64,000 bases of DNA from Hymenobacter sp. PAMC 26628 (lineage in GTDB: Bacteria > Bacteroidota > Bacteroidia > Cytophagales > Hymenobacteraceae), in the NCBI RefSeq assembly GCF_001562275.1, contig NZ_CP014304.1, forward strand, positions 2,418,001 through 2,482,000, read 5' to 3'. This document shows, piece after piece, positions 43,573 through 52,769 of the stretch (the stretch's first letter is position 1; each line of letters opens with the position of its first letter). Below the pieces are notes generated by a model. It worked only from the letters and a program-made list of their open reading frames with translations. It was not told the origin of the DNA and made no database searches. The position numbers were made by a program, and so were the translations under genes.

Positions 43573-45177
43573 ATGAAAAGCTACCACAAGCACCTTGAAT
43601 CGACGATGGCGGCGGGCGAAACGGTGAGCTTGACCCGGCGGCCCGTGTTCCGTTCTTCCGCCATCTTTCCGGTGCTGCATTCGGCGCACTACTCCAGCCG
43701 GGTGCTGTTCATGGGCTACTGGCTCCTCAAGCGCCGCATCCCAGAAGTGCAAATGCTAGTGACGCTGCGCGGCGAAGAGGGCCCCGTCCTGCTACGCAAA
43801 AGCCTGCTCATTACCGAGCCCAAAGCGTTTGCTTTGCGGGTGGGCGACCTGTTGGCCGAAACCGCGCTGGGCAGCACAGGAGCTAATTTCACGGGCTCGC
43901 TGGAGCTGGAGATTTTTGCCACCCGCGACTTGGTTTATCCCTACCCGGCTTTCGTCCTCAATTACTACGGCGACGAGTTTATGGCCAGCGTCCACACCAC
44001 GGGGCGGGTGTACAACGACATCGAAGACTTGCAGGAAAACGAGGATAAAATCGTTCCCGAATGCGGATTTGACATCCTTTCGGCGGAGGAGTATGCCCCA
44101 TTTTTTGCATTCGTTAACGGCGTTTATACTTATGACAATCCACTGATTAAGTGGACCATTGTTGACGAGCACGACTGGGCCCACCATGGCGAATTTGTGT
44201 TGCCCCCTGTGCCGGCCTACGCCACCCGCTTCGTGAAGCTGCGCGACTATATCGACCTCGGGGCCGTGCTGCGGGGCGGCAAGGGCACCATCAAGCTCCA
44301 CCACCAGTTTCGGGGGTTTTTCCCGCGCTTTGTAGCCGGCAACTTCGAGCAGCACCGCCACGCCCTGAGCATCACCCACACGTACTACGACTCGTCGGCC
44401 GTGACGGATGCGGGGGCCTACTGGGGCAATGCGGACGAGCGGTTCCACGACAGCGCCGTGTTTGCGCCCCTGTTCATGGGCGAGGGCGAGTACACCCAGT
44501 TGGTGTTTTACCCCATCTATTCGCCCTCGGCTTTCGGCATCAGCCTGGAATTTTACGACGAAGGCGGCCGGCGCGTGGGCACCGTGCGCGATTGGCGCCA
44601 TCTGGACCTGCACGCCACCCCCGACCAGTTTTTCACCTTGAGCTTCAATGAAGTAATTGCCCAGCACTTCACGCCCGAGCAGGCCAAACAGTTGCGCGGC
44701 GTAAATATCGTCAAGCACTGGCCCAACCGAGAGCAGATTCCGACTCGCCTTAAATTTGGCCTCAATATCGGCCGGACGGGGCGAGCCATGAATCTGCCCA
44801 CCAATGTATGCTTCAACTCCCAGATTGCCAACGCTAAAGTACTCACCAAGCCTGGCACATTCAAGTGGAGTCCCATACTCGACGGCGACCATTCGGTGGT
44901 GGTCATCCTCAACGGGTCGCCTTTGAAAGAGTACGCCACACCTGCCAACTTGCAGCTGTCCTTTTACCGCGAAGCCGACAACCAGACCCTGGAGCGGGCG
45001 GCCTTATTACCGCCTTTCGGGCAGCTTCGCATTGAAGTTAACCAAGACGTCGAGTTGAAGGAGTTTTTGGGCGGGCATCCGGGGTGGGTCACCATCCAAG
45101 CCGATAACCCTTTCGTAACTTCTTGGTACTTTGATTTTAACGAAAGCGGGGCCGTGGGCGGCGACCATGCTTTTTAG
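43573..45177 (+). CDS. large protein of unknown function in the Pse locus
   Basis: A 534-residue soluble-looking protein starting MKSYHKHLESTMAAGETV, without a signal peptide, membrane segments or any catalytic motif I recognise. It seems beta-rich. Three regions end in similar short patterns, near residues 140 (EFMASVHTTGRVYND), 265 (ALSITHTYYDSS) and 520 (WYFDFNESGAVGGDHAF), suggesting three related beta modules. Conserved-looking features are Trp/His-rich (GFFPRFVAGN, VKHWPNREQIP). Its place among sugar-modifying genes implies a role in glycan synthesis or attachment. Codon use is like its neighbours, so it is not an obvious intruder. Confidence 0.7.
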   Translation: MKSYHKHLESTMAAGETVSLTRRPVFRSSAIFPVLHSAHYSSRVLFMGYWLLKRRIPEVQMLVTLRGEEGPVLLRKSLLITEPKAFALRVGDLLAETALGSTGANFTGSLELEIFATRDLVYPYPAFVLNYYGDEFMASVHTTGRVYNDIEDLQENEDKIVPECGFDILSAEEYAPFFAFVNGVYTYDNPLIKWTIVDEHDWAHHGEFVLPPVPAYATRFVKLRDYIDLGAVLRGGKGTIKLHHQFRGFFPRFVAGNFEQHRHALSITHTYYDSSAVTDAGAYWGNADERFHDSAVFAPLFMGEGEYTQLVFYPIYSPSAFGISLEFYDEGGRRVGTVRDWRHLDLHATPDQFFTLSFNEVIAQHFTPEQAKQLRGVNIVKHWPNREQIPTRLKFGLNIGRTGRAMNLPTNVCFNSQIANAKVLTKPGTFKWSPILDGDHSVVVILNGSPLKEYATPANLQLSFYREADNQTLERAALLPPFGQLRIEVNQDVELKEFLGGHPGWVTIQADNPFVTSWYFDFNESGAVGGDHAF

Positions 45178-45316
45178 ATTATTGGGCTTCTCCCACTTGC
45201 TTAAATGGGCCGGTTCGATTGGTAAATGATGAGTACTGGCCAAGGCCCTGGCGGCCGCGTCGTACTATTGCGAATTGCTTTTGAAGCAAAATTCTTCTTT
45301 TGATTCCTCCGTTTTC

Positions 45317-45988
45317 ATGACCTCCACCCCGAACCCCAATACCAAGCAAGAGCATTTCTGGACCAGCGACTTCGGCCGCCACTACACCGACCGCAACTCG
45401 CGGCACCTGGAGGACTGGAACCAATTTTACCTCGACAACTGGGGGCAAACTAAACTGGCTATGAACGAGCGGTTTCTGGGCCATCTCGACCGCGACGCCC
45501 GCATCTTGGAAGTTGGCTGCAACACCGGTATGCAGCTGATGGGCCTGCAAGAAAACGGATTCCAACACCTGTACGGTGTTGAAATTCAGCCCTACGCCGT
45601 CGAGAAAGCCAAGGAGTACACCCGGCACGTGAACATTGTGCAGGGCAGCGGTCTGGACTTACCTTTCAAGGACGGCTTTTTTGATGTGGTGGGCACCAAC
45701 GGCGTGCTGATCCACATCTCGCCCGACGACCTGCCGAAAGTAATGGCCGAAATGATGCGCACCTCCAGCCGCTACATCTGGGGCTTTGAGTATTACACCC
45801 CCGACATCACTACCATTAAGTACCGCGACAACGTGGGCTACGCCTGGAAAGGTGACTACGCCCGCTTGTTTCAGGAGCAGTTTCCAGGGCAGTTGCGCTT
45901 GGTGCAGCAGGAGTTTTTCCCGTACGTGAACCCGGCCGAAAAGGGCAACACGGATTGCATGTACCTGCTGGAAAAAATAGGAGCTTAA
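45317..45988 (+). CDS. pseudaminic acid biosynthesis-associated methylase
   Basis: A 223-residue class I methyltransferase: ILEVGCNTGMQLMGLQ for SAM binding near residue 66, YGVEIQPYAVEKA next, and VVGTNGVLIHISPDDLPKV. The N-terminus with QEHFWTSDFGRHYTDRN matches the family named for its occurrence in pseudaminic acid loci. Its substrate has not been established to my knowledge; a methyl group on the Pse acyl side chain or sugar is plausible. It overlaps the next gene by one base (TAATG), indicating translational coupling. The ATG at 45317 is preferred over 45275. Confidence 0.87.
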   Translation: MTSTPNPNTKQEHFWTSDFGRHYTDRNSRHLEDWNQFYLDNWGQTKLAMNERFLGHLDRDARILEVGCNTGMQLMGLQENGFQHLYGVEIQPYAVEKAKEYTRHVNIVQGSGLDLPFKDGFFDVVGTNGVLIHISPDDLPKVMAEMMRTSSRYIWGFEYYTPDITTIKYRDNVGYAWKGDYARLFQEQFPGQLRLVQQEFFPYVNPAEKGNTDCMYLLEKIGA

Positions 45989-46722
45989 TGGGCCGGGCCT
46001 TGCGCATCGGCATTGTTTCGCAGGCCCGGATGACCAGTACCCGCCTGCCCGGCAAGGTGCTGCTCCGGGCCGGCGGCGACTCGCTGCTGGGCTGCCATCT
46101 GCGCCGCCTGCGCCAAACCGGGCTGCCGGTGCTGCTGGCCACCACCACCAACGCCACCGACGACGTACTGGCGGCCTTCGGCAAATCCCACGACGTGCCC
46201 GTCACGCGGGGCGACGAACACGATGTGCTCGGCCGCTTCCAGCTCTGCGCCCAGGAAAACGACCTAGAGGCCGTGGTGAGGGTTACCAGCGATTGCCCCT
46301 TCATCGCTCCAGAACTGATTGTGGAAGGGGTGGCCCGCTACCGGGCCGCCGCCGACCCCCGGCTCTATTTGTCGAACGTGCTGCGGCGCACGTACCCGCG
46401 CGGCTTTGATTTCGAGATTTTTTCACGGGAGCTACTGGACGAAGCCGCGCAACGGGCCACGCTGCCCGCCGAGCGGGAGCACGTGACGCCCTATATCAAC
46501 CAGAACCGCGCCGGTACCGTGCACCTGACCCATCTTACCCGGGCCGCCGATGCCAGCCGGTACCGCCTTACCGTGGATACGCCCGAAGATTTTGCTTTGG
46601 TTCGGGTGCTACTGGCCGACCACGCCGCGGGCCAGCTCAGCGGCGAGGCACTAATCGAGCTACTGTCTACCCATCCAGAACTGGTCGCACTGAATGCAAC
46701 GGTGGAACAAAAGAAAATCTGA
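45988..46722 (+). CDS. SpsF-type cytidylyltransferase, in the PseF position
   Basis: A 244-residue nucleotidyltransferase-fold protein: IGIVSQARMTSTRLPGKVL near residue 6, VTRGDEHDVLGRF near 70, and VVRVTSDCPFIAPELI near 93. These are SpsF (spore-coat polysaccharide) family marks rather than the NeuA-like sequence of classical PseF. In this locus it should activate pseudaminic acid to CMP-Pse. Start at ATG 45988, overlapping the previous stop; the next gene follows after three bases. Confidence 0.85.
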   Translation: MGRALRIGIVSQARMTSTRLPGKVLLRAGGDSLLGCHLRRLRQTGLPVLLATTTNATDDVLAAFGKSHDVPVTRGDEHDVLGRFQLCAQENDLEAVVRVTSDCPFIAPELIVEGVARYRAAADPRLYLSNVLRRTYPRGFDFEIFSRELLDEAAQRATLPAEREHVTPYINQNRAGTVHLTHLTRAADASRYRLTVDTPEDFALVRVLLADHAAGQLSGEALIELLSTHPELVALNATVEQKKI

Positions 46723-46725
46723 GCC

Positions 46726-48297
46726 ATGACCGTGCTGCTCCCCGCCGTGCCCGTAACACCAGCCGGCGCCCCCGGCCGGCTGGGCCCCCGGCTGGTGTTA
46801 CGCGCCGACGGTAGTCCGGCCATTGGGCTGGGCCACGTGGTGCGGCTGTTGGCGCTGGCTGATATTTTGCGCAGCCAATTTGTTGAAACGGTTTACGCCG
46901 TTCGGGGGCCCATCGGTTTACTGCAAGAATTGCTAGCTGGGTTGGAATTGCGGGTAGAGGAATTGCCCGAGCAACCGCTTACGGCCGAGGCCGAATGGTT
47001 GCGACAGCACTTCCTGCGGCCCGACGATGTGGTGGTACTCGATGGTTACGGCTTTGACTTTGCTTACCAGCAGGCCGTGCGATCTAAAGCGCGGCGCTTG
47101 GTTTGCTTGGACGATTTGCACGCTTTTCCCTTCGCGGCGGATGCGGTGCTGAACCCCGCCGGCGGGGTTTTCAGCAGCAGCTACGTACTGCGCCAGCCGG
47201 GGGCCCGGCTGTTGGCGGGGCCAGCATTTACCCCGCTGCGGGCCGGTTTCTGGCAATCGGAGGCGCTTGCGCCGCAAGCAACTTCTCTCGCAACGGCAGC
47301 AGATGAAGCGCCTGGTTCGCCGATGGTATTGCTCTGCCTGGGCGGCACCGACCCGCACCGTCGCACCCAACAGGTGGCGGCCGACTTGCTGGCCTTGCCG
47401 CCGGCAGCGATGGGGCAGTTGCACGTGGTCGTTGGTTCGGCCTACCAGGGCTGGAACGCCCTGTGCGCCTGGGCGGCGCTCCAGGGCCGCCTGGTGCTGC
47501 ACCGGGCCCTGCCGGCCGCCGGCCTAGCAGCGTTGATGCGCCGTTGCGGGGCCGCCGTGCTTTCCCCCAGCACCGTCAGCTACGAGTACTGCGCCGTTGG
47601 CGGCGGCCTGTTATTTACTTTGCCAACAGCTGATAATCAACACGACCTCGACCACTTTCTGCGCGGCGCGGGTTTAGCGTTGCCCTACCCCAGCGCAGCC
47701 AATGTACTGGCTAGCCCAGACATGATTCGCATCAGCAATCAACTCCGGGCAGCCCAGCACCAGTACTTCGACGGGAACGCCCCGGTGCGGTTGCGGCAGG
47801 CGTTCGCCGCGCTGCAACTGCCGCTGCCTGGTTTTCGTCTGCGCCCCGTTCAGACCGCCGATTTAGCGTTGTTGTTGGCCTGGGCCAACGATGCTGCCGT
47901 TCGTCGGCAGTCGTTCAGCGAGGGGGCCATTTCACCGGCCACCCACACCGACTGGTTACAAACTCGCTTAGCCGACCCCAATGCGCTGCTGCTGCTAGCT
48001 GAGGACGGCGCCACGGCGGCACCGTTAGGCCTCATTCGGTTTCAGTTGGACGGGGCCGTGGCCACCTTAAGCTACCAGTTGGCGGCCGAATGGCGCGGGC
48101 GTGGGCTATCGGCCCCGCTGCTGGTTGCCGGCACCGAAGCGGCGCAGGCGCACTTTGCCGGGCTGCGCCGGGTGCAGGGCCACGTGCGGGCCACCAACCC
48201 AGCTTCGGTGCGGGCTTTTGAGCGCGCCGGGTTTGCGGCGGAGGCCCCAGCGGCCGACGCCCCGGCCGGCTCCCTTACTTTTGTTTGGATTGCTTGA
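46726..48297 (+). CDS. fused UDP-sugar hydrolase and N-acetyltransferase (PseG-PseH)
   Basis: A 523-residue fusion. Residues about 18-345 are PseG, with the catalytic His in GSPAIGLGHVVRLLALA, VVVLDGYGFD and STVSYEYCAVG near the C-terminal donor site. Residues about 363-523 are a GNAT acetyltransferase of the PseH type (FRLRPVQTADLALLLAWAND, LSYQLAAEWRGRGLSAPLL, HVRATNPASVRAFERAGF). Together they acetylate the 4-amino group and then release UDP. Both active-site regions appear intact. The two steps are consecutive, so fusion may channel the intermediate. Confidence 0.88.
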   Translation: MTVLLPAVPVTPAGAPGRLGPRLVLRADGSPAIGLGHVVRLLALADILRSQFVETVYAVRGPIGLLQELLAGLELRVEELPEQPLTAEAEWLRQHFLRPDDVVVLDGYGFDFAYQQAVRSKARRLVCLDDLHAFPFAADAVLNPAGGVFSSSYVLRQPGARLLAGPAFTPLRAGFWQSEALAPQATSLATAADEAPGSPMVLLCLGGTDPHRRTQQVAADLLALPPAAMGQLHVVVGSAYQGWNALCAWAALQGRLVLHRALPAAGLAALMRRCGAAVLSPSTVSYEYCAVGGGLLFTLPTADNQHDLDHFLRGAGLALPYPSAANVLASPDMIRISNQLRAAQHQYFDGNAPVRLRQAFAALQLPLPGFRLRPVQTADLALLLAWANDAAVRRQSFSEGAISPATHTDWLQTRLADPNALLLLAEDGATAAPLGLIRFQLDGAVATLSYQLAAEWRGRGLSAPLLVAGTEAAQAHFAGLRRVQGHVRATNPASVRAFERAGFAAEAPAADAPAGSLTFVWIA

Positions 48298-48341
48298 AGG
48301 CGGACCCGTTGGTCAGCTCATTCGCCGGCATTCTTCCTCCT

Positions 48342-49376
48342 ATGCAAATCGGTTCGTACCACCTCGGCCCCAACCAGCCGCCGTTCATCATCGCCGAGCT
48401 TTCCGGCAACCACAACCAGGACCTCGGCCGCGGCCTTGCCATCGTCGACGCCGTGGCCGCCGCCGGGGCCCACGCCATTAAGCTCCAAACTTACACGGCC
48501 GACACCATGACGCTGCCCGGGGCCCACCGCATCGACGACCCCAAGTCGCTGTGGTTCGGGCGGGAATTGCACGAGCTGTACCAGCAGGCCCACACGCCCT
48601 GGGAGTGGCACCAGCCGCTGTTTGCACGGGCCCAGCAGCACGGAATGCTGGCATTCAGCTCCCCGTTTGACGAATCAGCGGTGGATTTTTTGGAAACGCT
48701 GGAAGTACCGGCCTACAAAATTGCTTCCTTTGAAAACACTGACTGGCCCCTCCTGCGCCGGGTGGCTGCCACCGGCAAGCCCGTGATTATGAGCACCGGT
48801 GCCAGCACCCTGGCCGAAGTGGCCGAAGCCGTGGCCGTGCTCCGCGAAGCCGGCTGCCGGGACTTGGTGCTGCTTAAGTGCACCAGCACGTACCCGGCAT
48901 CGCCCGAAAACACCAACCTGCGCACCCTCCCCCATTTTCAGCAGCTGTTCCCGGAGTGCTTGGTGGGCCTCTCCGACCACACGGCGGGCGTGGGCGCGGC
49001 CGTGGCCGCCGTGGCCCTGGGGGCCTGCGTAGTGGAAAAGCACGTGACGCTGCGCCGCTCCGACGGCGGGGTGGACGCCGCGTTTTCGCTGGAGCCCGAG
49101 GAAGTAGCGAGCCTGGTGACCGAAACCCGCCGCGCCTGGCAGGCCCTGGGCCAGATTCAGTACGGCATTCAGCGGGCCGAAGAGCCCAGCCGCCTCTACA
49201 AACGCTCGTTGTACGTGGCCCGCGACGTGGCCGCGGGCGAGGTTTTCACCAAGGAAAACCTGCGCGTGGTACGCCCCGGCAACGGCCTGCCCCCGCGCTA
49301 CTACGAGCAGGTGCTGGGCAAACCGGCCCGGCAGGCCCTGGCCGCCGGCACGCCCCTGACCTGGGAGCTGCTGTGA
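48342..49376 (+). CDS. pseI: pseudaminic acid synthase
   Basis: A 344-residue NeuB-family synthase: FIIAELSGNHNQDLGRGL near residue 15, HAIKLQTYTADTMT, GLSDHTAGVGAAVAAV and EKHVTLRRSDGGVDAAFSL. A C-terminal SAF/antifreeze-like domain (RSLYVARDVAAGEVF onwards, about 285-344) is usual in this family. It condenses the released sugar with phosphoenolpyruvate to give pseudaminic acid. The stop overlaps the next start (TGATG). Confidence 0.94.
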   Translation: MQIGSYHLGPNQPPFIIAELSGNHNQDLGRGLAIVDAVAAAGAHAIKLQTYTADTMTLPGAHRIDDPKSLWFGRELHELYQQAHTPWEWHQPLFARAQQHGMLAFSSPFDESAVDFLETLEVPAYKIASFENTDWPLLRRVAATGKPVIMSTGASTLAEVAEAVAVLREAGCRDLVLLKCTSTYPASPENTNLRTLPHFQQLFPECLVGLSDHTAGVGAAVAAVALGACVVEKHVTLRRSDGGVDAAFSLEPEEVASLVTETRRAWQALGQIQYGIQRAEEPSRLYKRSLYVARDVAAGEVFTKENLRVVRPGNGLPPRYYEQVLGKPARQALAAGTPLTWELL

Positions 49377-50671
49377 TGCCGCCCCTGCCCCCCGGCCGGG
49401 TGGCCCGCCTGCGCGACATCTTGCAGCTGCGCTTCACCCCTTTATTTGCCAACTTTCCGCCGGCCGTGCTGGCCACCATTTCCCCGGCCAACCCGTTGAA
49501 ACGGCTGGCGCGCGTGCTGGCGTACACGGCCCTGCGGCTGGTGGGGCACGTGTTCCGGCCCGTGCGCAACCGGGAGGCCCTGCCCGGCAAAGTCTGGCTG
49601 TACGTGGTGAGCCCCAACAATTACGATTCACTGCATTTTATTCAGCAGGCCCGGCCCGATGCCGTGCTCGTGGCCGGCCAGGGCAAGCAAATTGGCCGCT
49701 ACAACGGATTGGTCAACCGGCTTTCGCTGCGCCGCAAGCTGCTGTATTACGGGCAGTACCCGCTGGTGCTGTGGGGCCTTGCGCGAATGGAAGGCCGGCG
49801 GGCCCGGCGTTTTTTTGATTTGATTTTCTACGCCGTCGGCTACTACGAAGTGTACCGCCGGGCGCTGCGCCGCGACCGGCCCAAGGCCGTCGTGTTCGCC
49901 AACGACCACAACGACGACACCCGGGCGCTGCTCCTGGCCTGCCGGGCCGAGGGTATCCCCACGGTTTACGTGCAGCACGCCAGCGTCAGCACCTACTTCC
50001 CGCCGCTGGGCTTTGGCCTGAACCTGCTCGAAGGGCAGGATGCCTTGGACAAGTACCGCCAGTGCGGGCCAATCCTGGGCCAAGTGGCGCTGGTGGGGAT
50101 GCCCAAGGCCGATGAATTCTTGGGCCAGCGCAACCGGGCCCCGGCCGTGCGGCGCGTCGGGCTGACGACCAACCTCCACGACCCGCTGCCGGCGCTGCGC
50201 GACGCGCTGGTGTACCTCATTGCCGAGCTACCGGGCCTCACTTTCACCCTGCGGCCCCACCCGGTGGACACCCGCGACTACGCCCCCCTCCAGGCCGAAT
50301 TGCCGGCGCTGCAATGGTCGGACGCCCGCCAGGAAAAAATATTTGATTTCCTGGGCCGCCAGGACGCGCTGGTTGCCGCCGACACTTCTACCCACTTGGA
50401 GGCCACGCTTTTAAACTTGGCCAGCTTGTACTTCCGGCTTGGCTCGAACGCCATGATAGAAGATTATTACGGCTACGCGGCCCAGGGCCTCGTGGACCGC
50501 GCCGGGACCCTGTCCGAGTTGGCCGCCTTGCTACGCCGCTACGCGCAGCACAAACCGTTCGACCTCTACCGCCGCGCGGCCTATTATAATGCCACTATCG
50601 GCACTTCGGACGAGGGCCACAGCCAAGCGTTGTGCTTGCAAGTACTCGATGAATGGCTCCTTGGCCGCTAA
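49376..50671 (+). CDS. probable glycosyltransferase of the Pse locus
   Basis: A 431-residue protein starting MPPLPPGRVARLRDILQL, coupled to pseI by TGATG. It has a GT-B-like look: VWLYVVSPNNYDSLHF, FANDHNDDTRALLLACRAEGIPTVYVQHASVS, FTLRPHPVDTRDY and ALVAADTSTHLEATLL. The HxSVS and RPHP segments recall capsule-synthesis and sialyltransferase-like families (GT52-type and CDP-glycerol transferase-like). Position directly after the synthase makes it the best candidate for transfer of CMP-Pse to an acceptor. Family identity is not certain. Confidence 0.6.
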   Translation: MPPLPPGRVARLRDILQLRFTPLFANFPPAVLATISPANPLKRLARVLAYTALRLVGHVFRPVRNREALPGKVWLYVVSPNNYDSLHFIQQARPDAVLVAGQGKQIGRYNGLVNRLSLRRKLLYYGQYPLVLWGLARMEGRRARRFFDLIFYAVGYYEVYRRALRRDRPKAVVFANDHNDDTRALLLACRAEGIPTVYVQHASVSTYFPPLGFGLNLLEGQDALDKYRQCGPILGQVALVGMPKADEFLGQRNRAPAVRRVGLTTNLHDPLPALRDALVYLIAELPGLTFTLRPHPVDTRDYAPLQAELPALQWSDARQEKIFDFLGRQDALVAADTSTHLEATLLNLASLYFRLGSNAMIEDYYGYAAQGLVDRAGTLSELAALLRRYAQHKPFDLYRRAAYYNATIGTSDEGHSQALCLQVLDEWLLGR

Positions 50672-50726
50672 CTTGCCTTGAATTTTATGAGCCGCTGATT
50701 AATTTCCACCGCATTTTCGACCTTCT

Positions 50727-52742
50727 ATGAAAACACGTTTACTATCGATTTTTGTTTTTCTACTTACGGTTTGGGCGGCCACACCCGTAAGCGCCCAATC
50801 CATCACGGGCCCGGGCAATAGCCTTTTCTTTCGGGGCGGCTCCAACTACATCAACGCCGGCACCAGCAGCCGGGGCATTACTAACCGGGTAACGGCCGAG
50901 GCCTGGGTGAAAACCACCAGTGCCAGCTACATGTGGGTAACGGGCAAGTACCTGAACTCCAACTCAGAAGAAAAGGGGTTCTTTCTTTACGTAATCGGGG
51001 GCCAGGCCGGCTTTGACGGCCGCGTGGGGGCCGGACAGTACATGACCTCGGGGTATTCCACCGCCGTCGTGAACGACGGACGCTGGCACCACTTGGCGGG
51101 CGTGTACGGCGACAACACCTGGAAAATCTACGTGGATGGGATTCTGGAGAATTCAAAATCCTATCCGGCCAGCAACCCCAATTTAGTAAATTCCACGGCC
51201 CTTACCCTGGGGAATTACCTCTACAACAACGACCAATACTTTAATGGCGAACTCGACGAAGTGCGTGTGTGGCGCACGTCCCGGACCGAAACCGATATCC
51301 GGGACAACATGTGCCGCAAGTTTCCACTGGCCCCGGCCGACCTCGTTGCTTACTACCGCTTCGACCAGACCAACGGCAATACTGCCCTCGACCAAGGCAG
51401 TGCGCCAGCCAGCAGCTCCTTGATAAATTTTTCGGGCAGCGATACCTGGCGGGTCTCGGGCGCGCCCATTGGCGACAACAGCGCCTACGCTTACCAAGTC
51501 GGCGGCAGCACCGCGCCACAGGCAAAACTAGTGACGGCGACCGGCGACTCGGCAGTTGCGACGGCTACCGCTTCGGCTACCCGCGGGGTGCAGCTCTACG
51601 TCGTAAATAGCGCGCCCATAATTTCGCCCGGCGCGGGGGCCGCTGCCGCCTACACTGGCGTGTTCACGACCGGGGCTGGGGCTACCTACACCGTGCGCGT
51701 CCGGCCACACGACGGGCCCAACTGCAAGCATTTGGCGGAGCGCACAAGCAATGAATTGAACTGGCAAGCCGCTGTTACCACCACTACGGCTACCTCGCTC
51801 GTGCGCACCAATGCTACCTATCGGGGCGAATACATTAGCCTACCGGGCGGCCTTGCGCCCCGCATCGTTATCAGCGGCGACTCGCTGATTTGTGCCAATG
51901 GCCAGACACTGCTGAACGCCACCACTGCCGGCGCGGCAACTTACCAGTGGAACACGGGGGCCACCACGCCCACGCTGGACGTAACGCAACCCGGTACCTA
52001 CACCGTTACGACCTTCTTCACCGGCGGGTGCAGCAGCAGCGCCCGCCGCACCGTGCAAGTATTGCCGGTTCCGGCGGTGGCCATCACCGGGGATTCGTTG
52101 CTATGCCCGGGCCGCAGCACGACGCTAACCGCGGCCGGGGCGGGGGCCACCGGCGTGCTGTGGAACACGGGCGCAACCACCCCCACGCTGCTCGTCAGCG
52201 CGCCCGGCCTTTATTCCGCCGTGCTCACGTACGGCGCGGGCTGCACCACCCCGGCGGCCCGCCGAACTGTGCGTTCCGAACTAGCCAGCCCATCTTTCAC
52301 GTTGGGGGCCGATACCACCATTTGCGAAGGCGAGGCGGCGCTGCTGCGCGGTCCGGTGGGCCAGGGCCTACGCTACCAATGGTCCGACGGCAGTTCGAAC
52401 CGGGACTTACAAGTCCGGGAGGCCGGAAGCTACACCCTCCGCGTATCCACGAACTGCGACAACCGCAGCGCGACCCGCGTAGTGGCAGTGCAATCATGCT
52501 TAATAATCCCTAACATCATTACCGCCAACGCCGATGCACGCAACGACTTGTTCAAAATCAGTGGTTTGGTTGGGCTAGGTTGGCAACTCGATGTTTACAC
52601 CCGCTGGGGCAAGGCCGTGCTGCACACAAACAACTACGCTAACGATTGGGGTGCCGACGCCGCACCGGGCTTATACTACGTCTTGTTGCAACGTCCCACC
52701 ACCGGTTACCGCTACAAAGGCTGGGTGGAAGTAGTGCGCTAA
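50727..52742 (+). CDS. secreted LamG protein with T9SS type B (CHU_C-like) sorting domain
   Basis: A 671-residue protein with signal peptide MKTRLLSIFVFLLTVWAATPVSA. A LamG/concanavalin-like domain fills about 25-230 (NRVTAEAWVKTTSA, WHHLAGVYGDNTWKIYVDG, GELDEVRVWRTSRTE). Ig-like beta repeats follow, including GDSLICANGQTLLNATTAGA and GDSLLCPGRSTTLTAAGA, and a final gliding-motility-type sorting domain from about 590 (IPNIITANADARNDLFKISG, YTRWGKAVLHTNNY). It should leave through type IX secretion and stay at the surface. Inside a glycan locus it may bind the glycan or be its main carrier. Confidence 0.87.
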   Translation: MKTRLLSIFVFLLTVWAATPVSAQSITGPGNSLFFRGGSNYINAGTSSRGITNRVTAEAWVKTTSASYMWVTGKYLNSNSEEKGFFLYVIGGQAGFDGRVGAGQYMTSGYSTAVVNDGRWHHLAGVYGDNTWKIYVDGILENSKSYPASNPNLVNSTALTLGNYLYNNDQYFNGELDEVRVWRTSRTETDIRDNMCRKFPLAPADLVAYYRFDQTNGNTALDQGSAPASSSLINFSGSDTWRVSGAPIGDNSAYAYQVGGSTAPQAKLVTATGDSAVATATASATRGVQLYVVNSAPIISPGAGAAAAYTGVFTTGAGATYTVRVRPHDGPNCKHLAERTSNELNWQAAVTTTTATSLVRTNATYRGEYISLPGGLAPRIVISGDSLICANGQTLLNATTAGAATYQWNTGATTPTLDVTQPGTYTVTTFFTGGCSSSARRTVQVLPVPAVAITGDSLLCPGRSTTLTAAGAGATGVLWNTGATTPTLLVSAPGLYSAVLTYGAGCTTPAARRTVRSELASPSFTLGADTTICEGEAALLRGPVGQGLRYQWSDGSSNRDLQVREAGSYTLRVSTNCDNRSATRVVAVQSCLIIPNIITANADARNDLFKISGLVGLGWQLDVYTRWGKAVLHTNNYANDWGADAAPGLYYVLLQRPTTGYRYKGWVEVVR

Positions 52743-52769
52743 CGCGGCCGGCTCTTTTCCCTAATTTCC

